From NCBI GenBank assembly GCA_033344775.1, contig JAWPMT010000006.1, positions 62,001 to 126,000 of the forward strand: a stretch of 64,000 bases of DNA, written 5' to 3'. Shown piece after piece: positions 1 to 9,886 of this stretch. The DNA is from Cytophagales bacterium. GTDB taxonomy: Bacteria; Bacteroidota; Bacteroidia; Cytophagales; Cyclobacteriaceae. A model generated the notes under the pieces. That model was not told the origin of the DNA, ran no database searches, and saw nothing but the letters and a program-made list of their open reading frames with translations. Each line of letters begins with the position of its first letter. Position 1 is the stretch's first letter. Both the position numbers and the translations under genes were made by a program.

Positions 1-76
1 TTTATAGCCCCGGGAAACCGACAGGACTCATTGAGGATTCGACATTGGATTTATACAATCAGGTCGACTCTGAAGC

Positions 77-1801
77 CTATTCTTCAGCTGCTCCGGATTT
101 TTTGAGCTCTCTTTCACTTTCTCCAGTAATGGCCTCGGAAACATTGATGAGGTGATCTCCGACTTTCTCCAAAGACTGATATACATCCTTATAAGAGGAT
201 CCGAGTTTATGGTTAAAACCTTTTTTGTTTACCTGAACCTTGAATTCATCACGCAATTCATCCCTCAAGGCATCAATGGCTTTTTCTGCCTCTAGTGCGC
301 TGGCAATACTTACATGGTTGTAATCACCGTCCAAATTGCCATTCATGATATCAATTGCCTCATCAACGAGGGCAAGCATTTTGAACAAATTGTCCTTCTG
401 TTCTTGTGTAAAATGAAATTCCTTGTCCAGTTTGTTTTCAATGTCCTTCGACATTTGGAAGAACACATCACCAACACGCTCCAAATCATTCACAATACTC
501 AAAAGGCTTACCACCCTTGCAGAGGCATTTGCACTCAGGCTTCCGTCTGTGACACGGCTTAGATAAGTGCAGATTTCTTCCTCCATTCGGTCGGTTATCT
601 CTTCAAAATTCCGGACTTTCTTCAGCAGCTTCTTTTGTTTTTTGGGTTTGTCTTCGTCGAGCAGCTTCTTAAAAGAATTGGACATCTTTTGGACCACTTT
701 TCCAAAATGTGCTGTTTCCTTTTTCGCCTCTTCCAAAGAAAGCTCAGCGGTATTCATTAACCCAGTTCCAATGTAAGCAAGCTTAAATTCTTCATCGTCA
801 TCTCCTTTAGGTTTCACGATTTTGGTAACGATGCTGGCAATTCTTTGGGCGAACCAAACCAGCAAAAACGTATTCAAAATATTGAAAGAAGTATGAAATG
901 CGGAGAGCGCAAATTTTATGGATTTCGAATCCGTATACGCCGAAGTGTTACCCATATAAACCATGAAACCATCAACCATATACAGGAATGGTTTTAATAG
1001 TATGATGATCCAGATAACACCAAATATGTTGAATATAAAGTGAGCGAAAGCAGCTCTCTTTGCATGAACGTTTCCTACTAATGCAGCAATATTCGCTGTG
1101 ATGGTCGTTCCAATATTTTCCCCTAAAACCAGCGCTACTGCAATTTCGAAGGGAATCCAGCCTTGATTGGCCATTACCAAAGTAAGGGCCATGGCCGCAC
1201 TTGAAGACTGCACAATTACCGTAATTATCGTACCAATAACTACGAATATTAAGGTACTTAAAATACCAAGATCGGTGTAATTCGAAACGAATGACAGAAT
1301 TTCCGGATTACTCTGCAAGTCTGGAACTGAGTCTTTCAGAAATTGTAATCCCATCAATAAGAGTGCAAATCCAATGAGCACTTCACCCCAGGATTTAATT
1401 TTATCCTTACTCATGAAAATCATGGGAAAGGCAAAGGCAATGATGGGAATTGCGAATTTCGTTACACTGACTTTGAAGCCCACGGAGGACAATAACCAGG
1501 CTGTCATCGTTGTGCCAATGTTGGCACCCATGATCATCCCAATGGCTTCCACCAACGACAGCAATCCGGCATTTACAAAACTTACAATGAGGACAGTAGT
1601 AGCAGAAGAAGACTGCACCAGACTTGTTACAAGAAATCCCGATAAGACTCCCTTCGCTCTGTTGGAAGTCATGGAACTCATGATCTGTCGCATTTTAGAT
1701 CCGGCAACTTTTTGGATCGCCTCGCTCATCACTTTCATTCCATAAATGAAGAATGCCAGCGATCCCAGTAGGCTAAGCAGTTGCAAAAGACCGAATTCCA
1801 T
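77..1801 (-). CDS. Na/Pi cotransporter family protein with C-terminal PhoU-like domain
   Basis: Inner-membrane sodium-dependent phosphate transporter of the NptA/PNaS family, 574 aa. The two inverted family repeats are visible: QSSSA at residues 63-67 and again at 198-202, each followed by a GxNIGTT signature (92-98 and 227-233). About eight hydrophobic segments fill residues 1-330. Residues 350-560 are charged and helical, as in the PhoU-like domain of this family, which is thought to tune transport. The start MEFGLLQLL leads straight into the first membrane segment. The gene stands alone; the neighbouring amidohydrolase is 180 nt upstream. No PhoB box was identified. Function by family is well supported; the exact substrate is inference. 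Confidence 0.93.
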   Translation of the reverse strand: MEFGLLQLLSLLGSLAFFIYGMKVMSEAIQKVAGSKMRQIMSSMTSNRAKGVLSGFLVTSLVQSSSATTVLIVSFVNAGLLSLVEAIGMIMGANIGTTMTAWLLSSVGFKVSVTKFAIPIIAFAFPMIFMSKDKIKSWGEVLIGFALLLMGLQFLKDSVPDLQSNPEILSFVSNYTDLGILSTLIFVVIGTIITVIVQSSSAAMALTLVMANQGWIPFEIAVALVLGENIGTTITANIAALVGNVHAKRAAFAHFIFNIFGVIWIIILLKPFLYMVDGFMVYMGNTSAYTDSKSIKFALSAFHTSFNILNTFLLVWFAQRIASIVTKIVKPKGDDDEEFKLAYIGTGLMNTAELSLEEAKKETAHFGKVVQKMSNSFKKLLDEDKPKKQKKLLKKVRNFEEITDRMEEEICTYLSRVTDGSLSANASARVVSLLSIVNDLERVGDVFFQMSKDIENKLDKEFHFTQEQKDNLFKMLALVDEAIDIMNGNLDGDYNHVSIASALEAEKAIDALRDELRDEFKVQVNKKGFNHKLGSSYKDVYQSLEKVGDHLINVSEAITGESERELKKSGAAEE

Positions 1802-1981
1802 ATTCTTGGACTTTTATAATTAAGATGTCACAGCGGACAAAATTAAGGTTACATCCTTTCGAATGATCACGCCCGAAATTACATGAACATTAATTTACCC
1901 AATGCAATTAACTCACTAATTAACAATAAGGTAACCTATGAACCAAATCAAAGGAAAATATGCAGATGAAAAGTAGAAATA

Positions 1982-3172
1982 TCAGTCTAGCAGTTCTTGT
2001 AATGCCAGCCACGCCATGAGCCCCATGCCATCCTTCAAAGCAGATTCTTCAATATTGAAGGTAGGTGTATGCACTCCGGAGGTGATTCCTTTTTCCTCGT
2101 TGGCAGTTCCTAAGCGATAGAAGCATGCGTCTACTTCCTGAGAGTAATAAGCAAAGTCTTCTGCGGCTAACCAAAGGTCCAGGTCCACCACATTGGATTC
2201 ACCCATGTAGGCTTCTGCCGCTTTTCGGGTCCGTTCGGTATATACCGGTTCATTTACCAAAAACGGATAGCCTTTCCTGATCTCAAAATCGCAGGTAGCT
2301 CCCATCGATTCGGCCATTCCCGTAGCCATTTTCGTCATCAGTTCATGGGCTCGTGCACGCCATTCTTCGTCATATGTCCTGAAAGTCCCTTTCACTTTCA
2401 CATAGTCCGGAATCACATTAGTGGCACCATGGCCATGGATGTCTCCAAAAGAAAGCACAGAAGGAATTTTTGGGCTGGCCTTACGACTGACAATCTGTTG
2501 TAGTGCAACAATGATATGGCTAGTGATCACAATGGGATCTACTCCGGATTCAGGCATAGCACCATGCCCACCTTTGCCATTCACAGTAAAGTAAATTTCA
2601 TCGGCACTAGCCATGTACATCCCTGAACGGAAACCAATCTTACCGGCAGGCAATAATGGCATGACGTGTTGGCCCAAAATGGTGTTGGGGACCGGGTTTT
2701 TTAAGATGCCTTCTTTGATGAGGATGGAAGCCCCTCCAGGTACCTTTTCTTCTCCTGGCTGGAAAATGAATCGGATACTTCCTCTCATCTCAGATTTCAG
2801 TTCACCCAGGATTTTCGCTACCCCTAGCAATGAAGCTGTATGGACATCATGCCCGCAGGCATGCATGACCCCTTCATTGGTGGACTTATAAGACACCTCG
2901 TTTTGCTCCACAATGGGCAACGCATCGATATCCGCTCTAAGCGCAATGGTTTTCCCAGGTGAGCCGCCTTCCAGGGTGAAGGTTACTCCGGTTTCGGCCA
3001 CACGCCTGACCCCCTCAAATCCAAATTCCGTTAGTTTGGATTCGATGAAATTTGCCGTATTGTACTCTTCGAAAGAAAGCTCCGGATTGGCATGCAAATG
3101 CCTCCTGATTGCTAAAATTTCCTCAAAATAAGTTGCTGAAAGGTTTTTGATCTGATCAATCAGAGAGCTCAT
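1982..3172 (-). CDS. M20 family amidohydrolase/peptidase (N-acyl-amino-acid hydrolase type)
   Basis: Zinc-dependent hydrolase of the M20D group (hippurate hydrolase, IAA-amino-acid hydrolase, AmaA type), 396 aa. It should cleave N-acyl or related amide bonds in the cytoplasm. The metal-binding stretch HACGHDVHTAS is at residues 104-114, with a QPGEE motif near 141 supplying the catalytic acid, and a lid domain between about 185 and 300 (GKGGHGAMPE). No signal peptide is present. The start overlaps the end of the upstream lipoprotein gene by 17 nt, so the two are probably co-transcribed. The substrate cannot be told from sequence. Confidence 0.92.
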   Translation of the reverse strand: MSSLIDQIKNLSATYFEEILAIRRHLHANPELSFEEYNTANFIESKLTEFGFEGVRRVAETGVTFTLEGGSPGKTIALRADIDALPIVEQNEVSYKSTNEGVMHACGHDVHTASLLGVAKILGELKSEMRGSIRFIFQPGEEKVPGGASILIKEGILKNPVPNTILGQHVMPLLPAGKIGFRSGMYMASADEIYFTVNGKGGHGAMPESGVDPIVITSHIIVALQQIVSRKASPKIPSVLSFGDIHGHGATNVIPDYVKVKGTFRTYDEEWRARAHELMTKMATGMAESMGATCDFEIRKGYPFLVNEPVYTERTRKAAEAYMGESNVVDLDLWLAAEDFAYYSQEVDACFYRLGTANEEKGITSGVHTPTFNIEESALKDGMGLMAWLALQELLD

Positions 3173-3665
3173 AGTCGGCCAGTTTGATTTTTTCGGGTAT
3201 CAATAAAGAAGCGGAAAATTCCTTTTTTAAGTTCATGAGATCCGAATGCGCCGTTAACTGATTGAAATACAAACCGACTTTCACCTTATAGTTTGGCTGG
3301 CGATACTCCAACCGCACGGGTAATCCCAACTCCATGTTTTCAACAGCCTTTCTTACCCCATAGGCCTGTTCCCGATTCAATCCGTTGTAAACCTGTATGG
3401 TATAGCCATCCCAATACGTTTTCTTCAAATTTCCCGCGACGATAATGGACAAAACGCTATCCAGCTCTGCACGGAGATGTCCAGTTAATTCCACTGGATC
3501 CTGCAGTTCCACTTCCTGTTCAACAGGGGTATCTTCCGCTGGTGAAAAGTCCGGCCGATGAATGCTCAGGTCTTCAGAATAATTCGTGACTTGAGTAGGT
3601 TGTGAAGGCTTACATGCCCAGAAACCCATCAGTAACGCCATCATCAGAAAGGATATCTGTTTCAT
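3156..3665 (-). CDS. Small lipoprotein with SPOR-like C-terminal domain
   Basis: 169 aa with a lipoprotein signal: MKQISFLMMALLMGFWAC, the lipobox cysteine being residue 18. A proline/acidic linker (20-65) is followed by a compact region (about 90-165) whose pattern, DGYTIQVYNGLNREQA and later YKVKVGLYFN, resembles the SPOR fold that binds denuded peptidoglycan glycan strands. The protein would sit in the outer membrane facing the periplasm. It overlaps the downstream amidohydrolase gene by 17 nt. SPOR assignment rests on pattern resemblance only; a role in envelope or division is inference. Confidence 0.62.
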   Translation of the reverse strand: MKQISFLMMALLMGFWACKPSQPTQVTNYSEDLSIHRPDFSPAEDTPVEQEVELQDPVELTGHLRAELDSVLSIIVAGNLKKTYWDGYTIQVYNGLNREQAYGVRKAVENMELGLPVRLEYRQPNYKVKVGLYFNQLTAHSDLMNLKKEFSASLLIPEKIKLADYELSD

Positions 3666-3727
3666 AAGAGAATGGAATGAATCAGCTATAAAGTTACGGT
3701 ATCAGTTTCATTCAGACCGCATGCGGA

Positions 3728-6700
3728 TCATTCCTCGATGATCACGCACTTGTTACTTTGAATGTCCTTCTCTACCTGCTTGTACTTGGCCGTCTTCGTA
3801 GATCCATCCGCATACCGGACCGTCACTTTGGCATTTCTTCCGCCTTTGTTTTTCTCTACTTTGACCGGTTCAACCTTTTCTGCAGGCGGACGGTTACCTC
3901 TGCCTCGGGTTGCATCAAGCAGTGACTTGGACTCTTCTTTGGATTCGTTTAGGTTCGACTTTTGACGTCTGGCTCTTCTTCTGGCGACCTGTACAGAATC
4001 CTGTCTCTCGACCGGCACCACACATTTGGTGAGGAAGGAAACGATATCTTCATTGACTCGACCTATGAACTGCTTGAAGAGCTCGAAACCTTCGAACTTA
4101 TAGATGATCAGTGGGTCTTTCTGTTCGTACACCGCGTTTTGCACTGACTGCTTAAGGTCGTCCATTTCACGCAGGTGCTCCATCCAGGCCATGTCAATCA
4201 TCTGTAGTGACGACATTTTTTCAAGTGCCAGGATCAGCTCTTCCCCTTCGGTATCAATGGCTTTCTTGAGATTGACTCTAATTCTGGCAGCTTTCACACC
4301 ATTGGTAAATGGCACCTCCACTGTGCTTTCGGTCTGGCCAATTTCCTCGTACATTTGGCGCAATACCGGCAATACTCGCTCGACGATCACTTCGTTTTTG
4401 CGGTTGTACGCTGCGAAAGTTTCGTCGTATAATTTTTTGGTCAGGTCCTCCTGAGAAATTTTCTCCAGTTGCTCTTGATCGATATCCAGGTCTACGCTTA
4501 AGACGGAAAAGCAGGTCAGTCTCAAACTGTCCAGGTTGTTTTCCATCTTGGCATTGAGCGCAATGTCCTCACAGGTATCAAACACCATGTTCATGATGTC
4601 GAGCTTCAGCCGCTCTCCGTACAAGGCGTTTCTTCGACGGCTGTAGATCACCTCGCGTTGGGCGTTCATCACGTCATCAAACTCAAGAAGGCGCTTACGA
4701 CCGGCAAAGTTGTTTTCCTCTACCTTCTTTTGCGCTTTCTCTATGGATTTGGTGATCATGCTGTGCTGGATCACTTCTCCTTCTTTCAACCCGATACGGT
4801 CCATGACCTTTGCAATCCTATCTGAAAACCCGAACAAACGCATCAGGTTATCTTCCATGGACACAAAGAACTGCGATGACCCCACATCTCCTTGTCTTCC
4901 TGAACGTCCTCTTAACTGCCGGTCAACGCGTCTTGATTCATGTCGCTCCGTACCGATGATGGCCAATCCGCCTGCGGCTCTTGATTCCTCAGTAAGCTTA
5001 ATGTCCGTACCTCGTCCGGCCATGTTGGTCGCGATCGTAACGGTACCTGGCTTACCGGCCTCTGCCACCACATCAGCCTCTCTGGCGTGCTGCTTCGCGT
5101 TTAGTACCTGGTGCTTGATCTTCATGTGGCCAAGCGCCTTACTCAGCAATTCAGAAACTTCGACAGAAGTCGTACCCACCAAAACAGGTCGCCGCTGCTC
5201 GGTCATTTCCGCAATCTCCTTGGCTACTGCCGAATATTTTTCACGGATCGTTCGGTAAATCTTATCCTCACGATCATCTCGCTGGATAGGCCTGTTGGTA
5301 GGAATTACCACCACATCCAGTTTATAAATGTCCCAGAACTCACCGGCTTCCGTTTCTGCCGTTCCCGTCATACCAGCCAGCTTATGGTACATACGGAAGT
5401 AGTTTTGCAGGGTCACGGTCGCATAAGTTTGCGTCGCGTCCTCTACTTTCACATTTTCCTTGGCTTCAATGGCCTGGTGCAGTCCATCGGAATATCGACG
5501 ACCTTCCATGACCCGGCCCGTCTGCTCATCAACAATTTTTACCTTGTCTTCTACCACGATGTATTCCACATCTTTGTCGTAGAGGCAGTAAGCACGCAAC
5601 AGCTGATTGACGGAATGAATTCGCTTGGATTTCGTGTTGTAATCCTTTATCAACTCATCTTTTTGTCGCAATCGATCGGACTCAGCAATTGCTTTGCCGT
5701 CTTCATCGGTCGTTGCAGACTCCAGCTTGTTGATCTCTTCTCCGATATCTGGCAGAATAAAGAATTGTGAATCCTCTCCTGTTCCTGTGATTAGGTCAAT
5801 TCCCTTTTCAGTCAGCTCGATGCTGTTATTCTTTTCGTCGATGGTGAAGAACAATGGATCATCCGCTTCAGGCATCAACTTCTGGTTGTCCGCCAGGTAG
5901 TAGTTTTCAGTTTTCTGCAGGGTTTGTCGAATGCCTTCCTCACTCAAAAACTTGATCAAGGGCTTGTGTTTCGGCATACCACGATATGCACGGAATAATG
6001 GCAAACCTCCATCTTTTTCGTTCCCCGCCTTCAATTCTTTTTTCGCAGTAGTCAGGTAGCCGTTCAATAATTTCTTCTGTGCATCTACAAGCTTTTGAAT
6101 GCGTGGCTTCAGTTGGTCAAACTCATGCTCACTTCCTTGTGGAATCGGGCCACTTATGATCAATGGTGTTCGAGCTTCATCCACTAAGACAGAATCGACC
6201 TCATCCACCATGGCAAAGTGATGCTTGCCTTGCACTAATTCTTCAGGGTCACGGGTCATGTTGTCCCGCAGGTAATCAAACCCAAATTCGTTGTTTGTCC
6301 CGTAAATGATGTCTGCTTTATAAGCCTGAGCTCTTTCATCAGAATTCGACTCATAGATATCGATACAGGAAACTGTCAATCCATGGAACTGGAAAATCGG
6401 AGCATTCCACTCGGAATCTCGTCTGGCAAGGTAGTCGTTCACCGTCACGACATGTACTCCTCGGCCGGCCAATGCATTGAGGTAGGCAGGCAGGGTCGCT
6501 ACCAGTGTTTTACCTTCCCCGGTAGCCATCTCAGCAATTTTTCCCTGGTGCAGTACAACACCACCAATCAACTGCACATCGTAGTGTACCATGTTCCACA
6601 CCACATCGGTACCGGCTGCAGTCCATTCGTTGCCCCAAATGGCCTTGCCATTTTCGATGGTCACATGATCTTTAGTCGAAGCATATTCCCGGTCTTTATC

Positions 6701-7111
6701 GGAAGCAGTCACTACTAGTTGCTTATTCTCTGCCAGTCGTCTGGAAGTTTCCTTCACCACGGCAAATGCTTTTGGCAGGATATCGATCAGCACTTCTTCT
6801 AGTTCCGTATCTCTGTCTTCTTCCAGTTTATCGATCTGGTCGAAAATCTCTTCCTTCTCGTGGATCCCAAGGCTGGGGTTTTCGCGAACTTGCTGCTGCA
6901 AGCTGTTGATCTGGTCATCAATAACTTTTAATCGCTCGGCGATTACATCCTTCAAATCTTGTGTAGATGCCCTCAGTTCGTCATCTGATATATCCGTGAG
7001 CTTTTCGTACTCCGCATTGATTTTCCCCACGTACGGTGTAAGATCCTTCAGATCTCGGTCTGCTTTTGTTCCGAAAACTTTAGCGACACCTCTCGTTATT
7101 ACGTCAAACAT
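3728..7111 (-). CDS. secA: Protein translocase ATPase subunit SecA
   Basis: ATPase motor of the Sec export pathway, 1127 aa. Visible parts are the Walker A MATGEGKTL near residue 195, the DEVDSVLVDEARTPLI segment of NBD1, a long insertion in the preprotein-binding region, the NBD2 motifs TNMAGRGTDIKL and RQLRGRSGRQGD, and the helical scaffold. It is longer than E. coli SecA (901 aa), as usual for Bacteroidota. The tail is basic, ends in CVIIEE, and lacks the CxCx8CH zinc motif. A 10-bp inverted repeat lies 43-91 nt upstream. The gene appears monocistronic. Confidence 0.98.
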   Translation of the reverse strand: MFDVITRGVAKVFGTKADRDLKDLTPYVGKINAEYEKLTDISDDELRASTQDLKDVIAERLKVIDDQINSLQQQVRENPSLGIHEKEEIFDQIDKLEEDRDTELEEVLIDILPKAFAVVKETSRRLAENKQLVVTASDKDREYASTKDHVTIENGKAIWGNEWTAAGTDVVWNMVHYDVQLIGGVVLHQGKIAEMATGEGKTLVATLPAYLNALAGRGVHVVTVNDYLARRDSEWNAPIFQFHGLTVSCIDIYESNSDERAQAYKADIIYGTNNEFGFDYLRDNMTRDPEELVQGKHHFAMVDEVDSVLVDEARTPLIISGPIPQGSEHEFDQLKPRIQKLVDAQKKLLNGYLTTAKKELKAGNEKDGGLPLFRAYRGMPKHKPLIKFLSEEGIRQTLQKTENYYLADNQKLMPEADDPLFFTIDEKNNSIELTEKGIDLITGTGEDSQFFILPDIGEEINKLESATTDEDGKAIAESDRLRQKDELIKDYNTKSKRIHSVNQLLRAYCLYDKDVEYIVVEDKVKIVDEQTGRVMEGRRYSDGLHQAIEAKENVKVEDATQTYATVTLQNYFRMYHKLAGMTGTAETEAGEFWDIYKLDVVVIPTNRPIQRDDREDKIYRTIREKYSAVAKEIAEMTEQRRPVLVGTTSVEVSELLSKALGHMKIKHQVLNAKQHAREADVVAEAGKPGTVTIATNMAGRGTDIKLTEESRAAGGLAIIGTERHESRRVDRQLRGRSGRQGDVGSSQFFVSMEDNLMRLFGFSDRIAKVMDRIGLKEGEVIQHSMITKSIEKAQKKVEENNFAGRKRLLEFDDVMNAQREVIYSRRRNALYGERLKLDIMNMVFDTCEDIALNAKMENNLDSLRLTCFSVLSVDLDIDQEQLEKISQEDLTKKLYDETFAAYNRKNEVIVERVLPVLRQMYEEIGQTESTVEVPFTNGVKAARIRVNLKKAIDTEGEELILALEKMSSLQMIDMAWMEHLREMDDLKQSVQNAVYEQKDPLIIYKFEGFELFKQFIGRVNEDIVSFLTKCVVPVERQDSVQVARRRARRQKSNLNESKEESKSLLDATRGRGNRPPAEKVEPVKVEKNKGGRNAKVTVRYADGSTKTAKYKQVEKDIQSNKCVIIEE

Positions 7112-7153
7112 CTATTTGTGTATACTATGATTCAAAAAACGATTAAAGTTAAC

Positions 7154-7202
7154 CCTACTTTGTGATGTTTAATTTGTCATAATTAAGAAATAACAAAGTA
7201 GG
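7154..7202. promoter_or_regulatory. 10-bp inverted repeat upstream of secA
   Basis: CCTACTTTGT at 7154-7163 and its exact complement ACAAAGTAGG at 7193-7202 are separated by 29 AT-rich bases, 43-91 nt before the secA start. Spacing suits either a bipartite operator or a stem in the secA leader. No known regulator is implied. Confidence 0.3.
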
Positions 7203-7349
7203 ATCAATTAGGCTTGATCAGCCTTTGAATGGCGATAGGTCATTAAATGAATAATAGGTTCCATCCCATTCTGAAAATTTCAGATTAAGCCTTACAAATG
7301 TTCTGCCGGAATTGATTTTGCGGACTTTTTGTCAGTCTGTTCCGTCAAA

Positions 7350-8117
7350 TTATATTTCAATACGGCCTTCGAAGACTGGGGTTGCAGGACCTGCAAGAAA
7401 GACGTTTTTAAAGGTATCGCCCTCTTTTTCAAAAGATACCTCCAGATCACCGCCTTTCGTTTGTACCCGAACAGGACTTGCCTTCCCCTTGATGGCCGCC
7501 ACAATGGCAGCTGCAGTTACGCCGGTACCGCAGGATAATGTCTCATTCTCAACCCCACGTTCGTAGGTTCGTACCTTGATGCCTTCTGCCGTCATTTCAA
7601 CGAAATTTACATTGGTCCCGCCAGGCTGATATTGTTCGGAATACCGAAGAGACTGGCCTTTGGTGTAGACATCATACACATCAACATTGTCCACAAACCG
7701 AACATGGTGCGGTGATCCATTCTCAACGAAGAAGTCTTCTCCTTGCTCGCTGACCTGATCAATGTCATGTAATTGAAAATGTACCCAACCATCTTTCAAA
7801 AAGGCTTGATGCAGTCCATCTGTTGTAATGAAGCTCGTTTGTTCAGGAATGATCCCTAAGGCATGGGCAAAGTGAATGGAGCATCGGCTTCCATTCCCAC
7901 ACAAGCTTTTGGAACCATCGGAATTGAAGTAAATCATGTTGAAATCCTCCGTTTCGCTGTTTTGGATGAGCATTAATCCATCGGCACCAACCCCAAAACG
8001 GCGGTCGCATAGCTTTCGGACCAGATCCAGGTCTTCTTTTGGGAATACGCCTGTCCGATTGTCAATCAGGACAAAATCATTGCCGGTTCCCTGATACTTG
8101 GTGAAATGTAATTCCAT
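7350..8117 (-). CDS. dapF: Diaminopimelate epimerase
   Basis: Cytoplasmic, cofactor-free racemase that converts LL- to meso-diaminopimelate for lysine and peptidoglycan synthesis, 255 aa. Both catalytic cysteines are present: C73 in LCGNGSRC and C196 in the ETLSCGTG motif. N-terminal FTKYQGTGNDFVLID is the family signature. It lies downstream of rplS but is separated from it by a clear terminator, so it is probably transcribed on its own. About 240 nt without genes follow, before secA. Confidence 0.97.
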   Translation of the reverse strand: MELHFTKYQGTGNDFVLIDNRTGVFPKEDLDLVRKLCDRRFGVGADGLMLIQNSETEDFNMIYFNSDGSKSLCGNGSRCSIHFAHALGIIPEQTSFITTDGLHQAFLKDGWVHFQLHDIDQVSEQGEDFFVENGSPHHVRFVDNVDVYDVYTKGQSLRYSEQYQPGGTNVNFVEMTAEGIKVRTYERGVENETLSCGTGVTAAAIVAAIKGKASPVRVQTKGGDLEVSFEKEGDTFKNVFLAGPATPVFEGRIEI

Positions 8118-8123
8118 AAACGT

Positions 8124-8152
8124 AAAAAGGCCAACTCCTTCTGAAGTTGGCC
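8124..8152 (-). terminator. Rho-independent terminator after rplS
   Basis: Perfect 8-bp stem GGCCAACT/AGTTGGCC (8129-8152) with a run of A on the plus strand at 8124-8128, i.e. a U-tract for minus-strand transcripts. It closes the rpsP-rimM-trmD-rplS operon and lies just upstream of dapF. Confidence 0.8.
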
Positions 8153-8180
8153 AGTATATATTTTACTTGGTACGGCAGAA

Positions 8181-8534
8181 TTAGATTTTCTCTTTGATTC
8201 TTGCTGCCTTACCTTTTCTTCCTCTCAAGTAGAACAATTTCGCTCTTCTCACTCTACCTTTTCTCAACACCTCTACTTTGTCAAGGTTAGGAGTCAAAAT
8301 AGGGAAGATACGCTCAACCGCGATACCGCCAGAGATTTTTCTAACAGTGAAAGTCTCACCATTTGATCCCGTGTTGCGGATCTGCATCACAGTTCCCTGG
8401 AATTGCTGGATTCTTTCTTTGTTACCCTCTTTAATCTTGTAGTGAACATTTACCGTATCACCAGGGCCAAATGAAGGGATATTGTTTCTTCCTTCATTGT
8501 TTTGCTCTTCTACAAATTTGATCAAATCACTCAT
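8181..8534 (-). CDS. rplS: 50S ribosomal protein L19
   Basis: 117 aa L19, located at the 30S/50S interface. Family features are the central [17 protein letters not shown], the VERIFP core and the basic C-terminal [18 protein letters not shown]. It is the last gene of the classic S16-RimM-TrmD-L19 order. The 114 nt between trmD and rplS contain GGGGTCACCCC (8554-8564), a small hairpin that could regulate translation of L19, though nothing further supports this. Confidence 0.98.
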   Translation of the reverse strand: MSDLIKFVEEQNNEGRNNIPSFGPGDTVNVHYKIKEGNKERIQQFQGTVMQIRNTGSNGETFTVRKISGGIAVERIFPILTPNLDKVEVLRKGRVRRAKLFYLRGRKGKAARIKEKI

Positions 8535-8648
8535 GGTACAAACTTATTTATCTGGGGTCACCCCGAAAAAGGAGTGCAAATATAGGGGATTGATAGAAAT
8601 AATATAGTCGCGCACTGAAAAATTCAGGATAACACGAAAAAAAGTGGA

Positions 8649-9353
8649 TTATTTTTTGGGTTCATCCTCGCCATTAAGCAATTCCCAAAGGTCCGGACGC
8701 CTTTCTTTGGTCCTTTGAATGGCCATGTCCTGCCGCCACTCATTGATTTTAGCCTCATGGCCGCTTAACAAAACATCAGGCACCTTCCAGCCTTCGTATT
8801 CCTCTGGACGAGAATATACCGGCGGTGCCAGCAAATTGTCCTGAAAAGAATCGGTCAACGCAGACGTTTCATCATTAAGGACGCCAGGCACTAATCGGAT
8901 CAACGCATCACTCAAAACCATGGCCGCCAGCTCACCGCCGGACAACACATAATCTCCAATGCTGATCTCTTTGGTCACGAGGTGCTCACGTACGCGTTCG
9001 TCCACTCCTTTATAATGGCCACAAAGAATGATCAGGTTTTCTTTCAAAGACAAGGCATTGCACATGGACTGCTGCAGCGTTTCGCCATCTGGGGTCATGT
9101 AGATGACCTCATCGTATTCCCGCTCGGTTTTCAGCTGATGGATACAACTGGCAATGGGTTCTATGGTCAGGACCATACCTGCACCACCACCATAAGCGTA
9201 ATCGTCTACGTTTTTGTGCTTGTTAGTGCTATAATCCCTTAGGTTATGGATTTTGATGTCCACGTGACCTTTGGTCATAGAGCGTTTAACTATGCTCTGA
9301 CTCATGGGACCTTCGAAAAGATCGGGCAAGCAAGTTATAATGTCCAGCCTCAT
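8649..9353 (-). CDS. trmD: tRNA (guanine-N1)-methyltransferase TrmD
   Basis: Methylates G37 next to the anticodon, preventing +1 frameshifting; 234 aa SPOUT (trefoil-knot) enzyme. Visible motifs: [13 protein letters not shown] at the N terminus, YGGGAGMVL (about 55-63), [12 protein letters not shown] (about 110-121) and the knot segment [14 protein letters not shown] (about 133-146). The start overlaps the rimM stop by 4 nt, indicating translational coupling. Confidence 0.98.
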   Translation of the reverse strand: MRLDIITCLPDLFEGPMSQSIVKRSMTKGHVDIKIHNLRDYSTNKHKNVDDYAYGGGAGMVLTIEPIASCIHQLKTEREYDEVIYMTPDGETLQQSMCNALSLKENLIILCGHYKGVDERVREHLVTKEISIGDYVLSGGELAAMVLSDALIRLVPGVLNDETSALTDSFQDNLLAPPVYSRPEEYEGWKVPDVLLSGHEAKINEWRQDMAIQRTKERRPDLWELLNGEDEPKK

Positions 9354-9877
9354 GACTCCTCTTTATAGATGTCTATCAAACCATCAGGCAAAGCACCAAC
9401 GATCTTTCCTTCTTTTGAATGGACCTGACCCATGATGTCCTCTTGCATAGGAACCAGCACTTCCGTGCCTTCATGATCCACTGCCAAAAGATTGGTTCGG
9501 GACATTTGATAGACCTGCGTCACTTTACCCAGCAGGGTATCGCCATCATAGAAATCGTATCCGATCAGGTCATGATAATAGAACTGACCTTCTTCTAGTT
9601 TGGGAAGCACTGCCAACGGCAACCAAAGCTCCGAACCCACGAGCTCTGTGGCTTCGTCGATAGAGTTAATGTCTTCGAACGTAAGCTGCGCTTGTTGCTT
9701 TGAAATGGAAATGTTAGAAATAAAAAAAGGAACCAGGCTTCCCTCTTCATTGAGAAGCACTGATTCCAAATTTCTGTAGAACTCGGGATCATCCGCGTCG
9801 ATAAACGCAGTGACTCCCCCTTTTAGACCATGGGTTTTCTGAATGTATCCCAGTTGATAGCAATCATCGAAACCCAT
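9350..9877 (-). CDS. rimM: Ribosome maturation factor RimM
   Basis: 16S rRNA processing protein that binds S19 and aids maturation of the 30S head, 175 aa. The N-terminal RimM domain carries [14 protein letters not shown] (8-21); the PRC-barrel half starts near residue 98 ([15 protein letters not shown]). It sits 9 nt downstream of rpsP and overlaps trmD by 4 nt in the usual operon. Confidence 0.96.
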   Translation of the reverse strand: MGFDDCYQLGYIQKTHGLKGGVTAFIDADDPEFYRNLESVLLNEEGSLVPFFISNISISKQQAQLTFEDINSIDEATELVGSELWLPLAVLPKLEEGQFYYHDLIGYDFYDGDTLLGKVTQVYQMSRTNLLAVDHEGTEVLVPMQEDIMGQVHSKEGKIVGALPDGLIDIYKEES

Positions 9878-9886
9878 ACCTCTGTT

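Noticed and set aside
4710-5770. Long plus-strand reading frames opposite secA
   Set aside because: They lie entirely inside secA on the other strand; the translations are unlike any protein and follow from secA codon usage.
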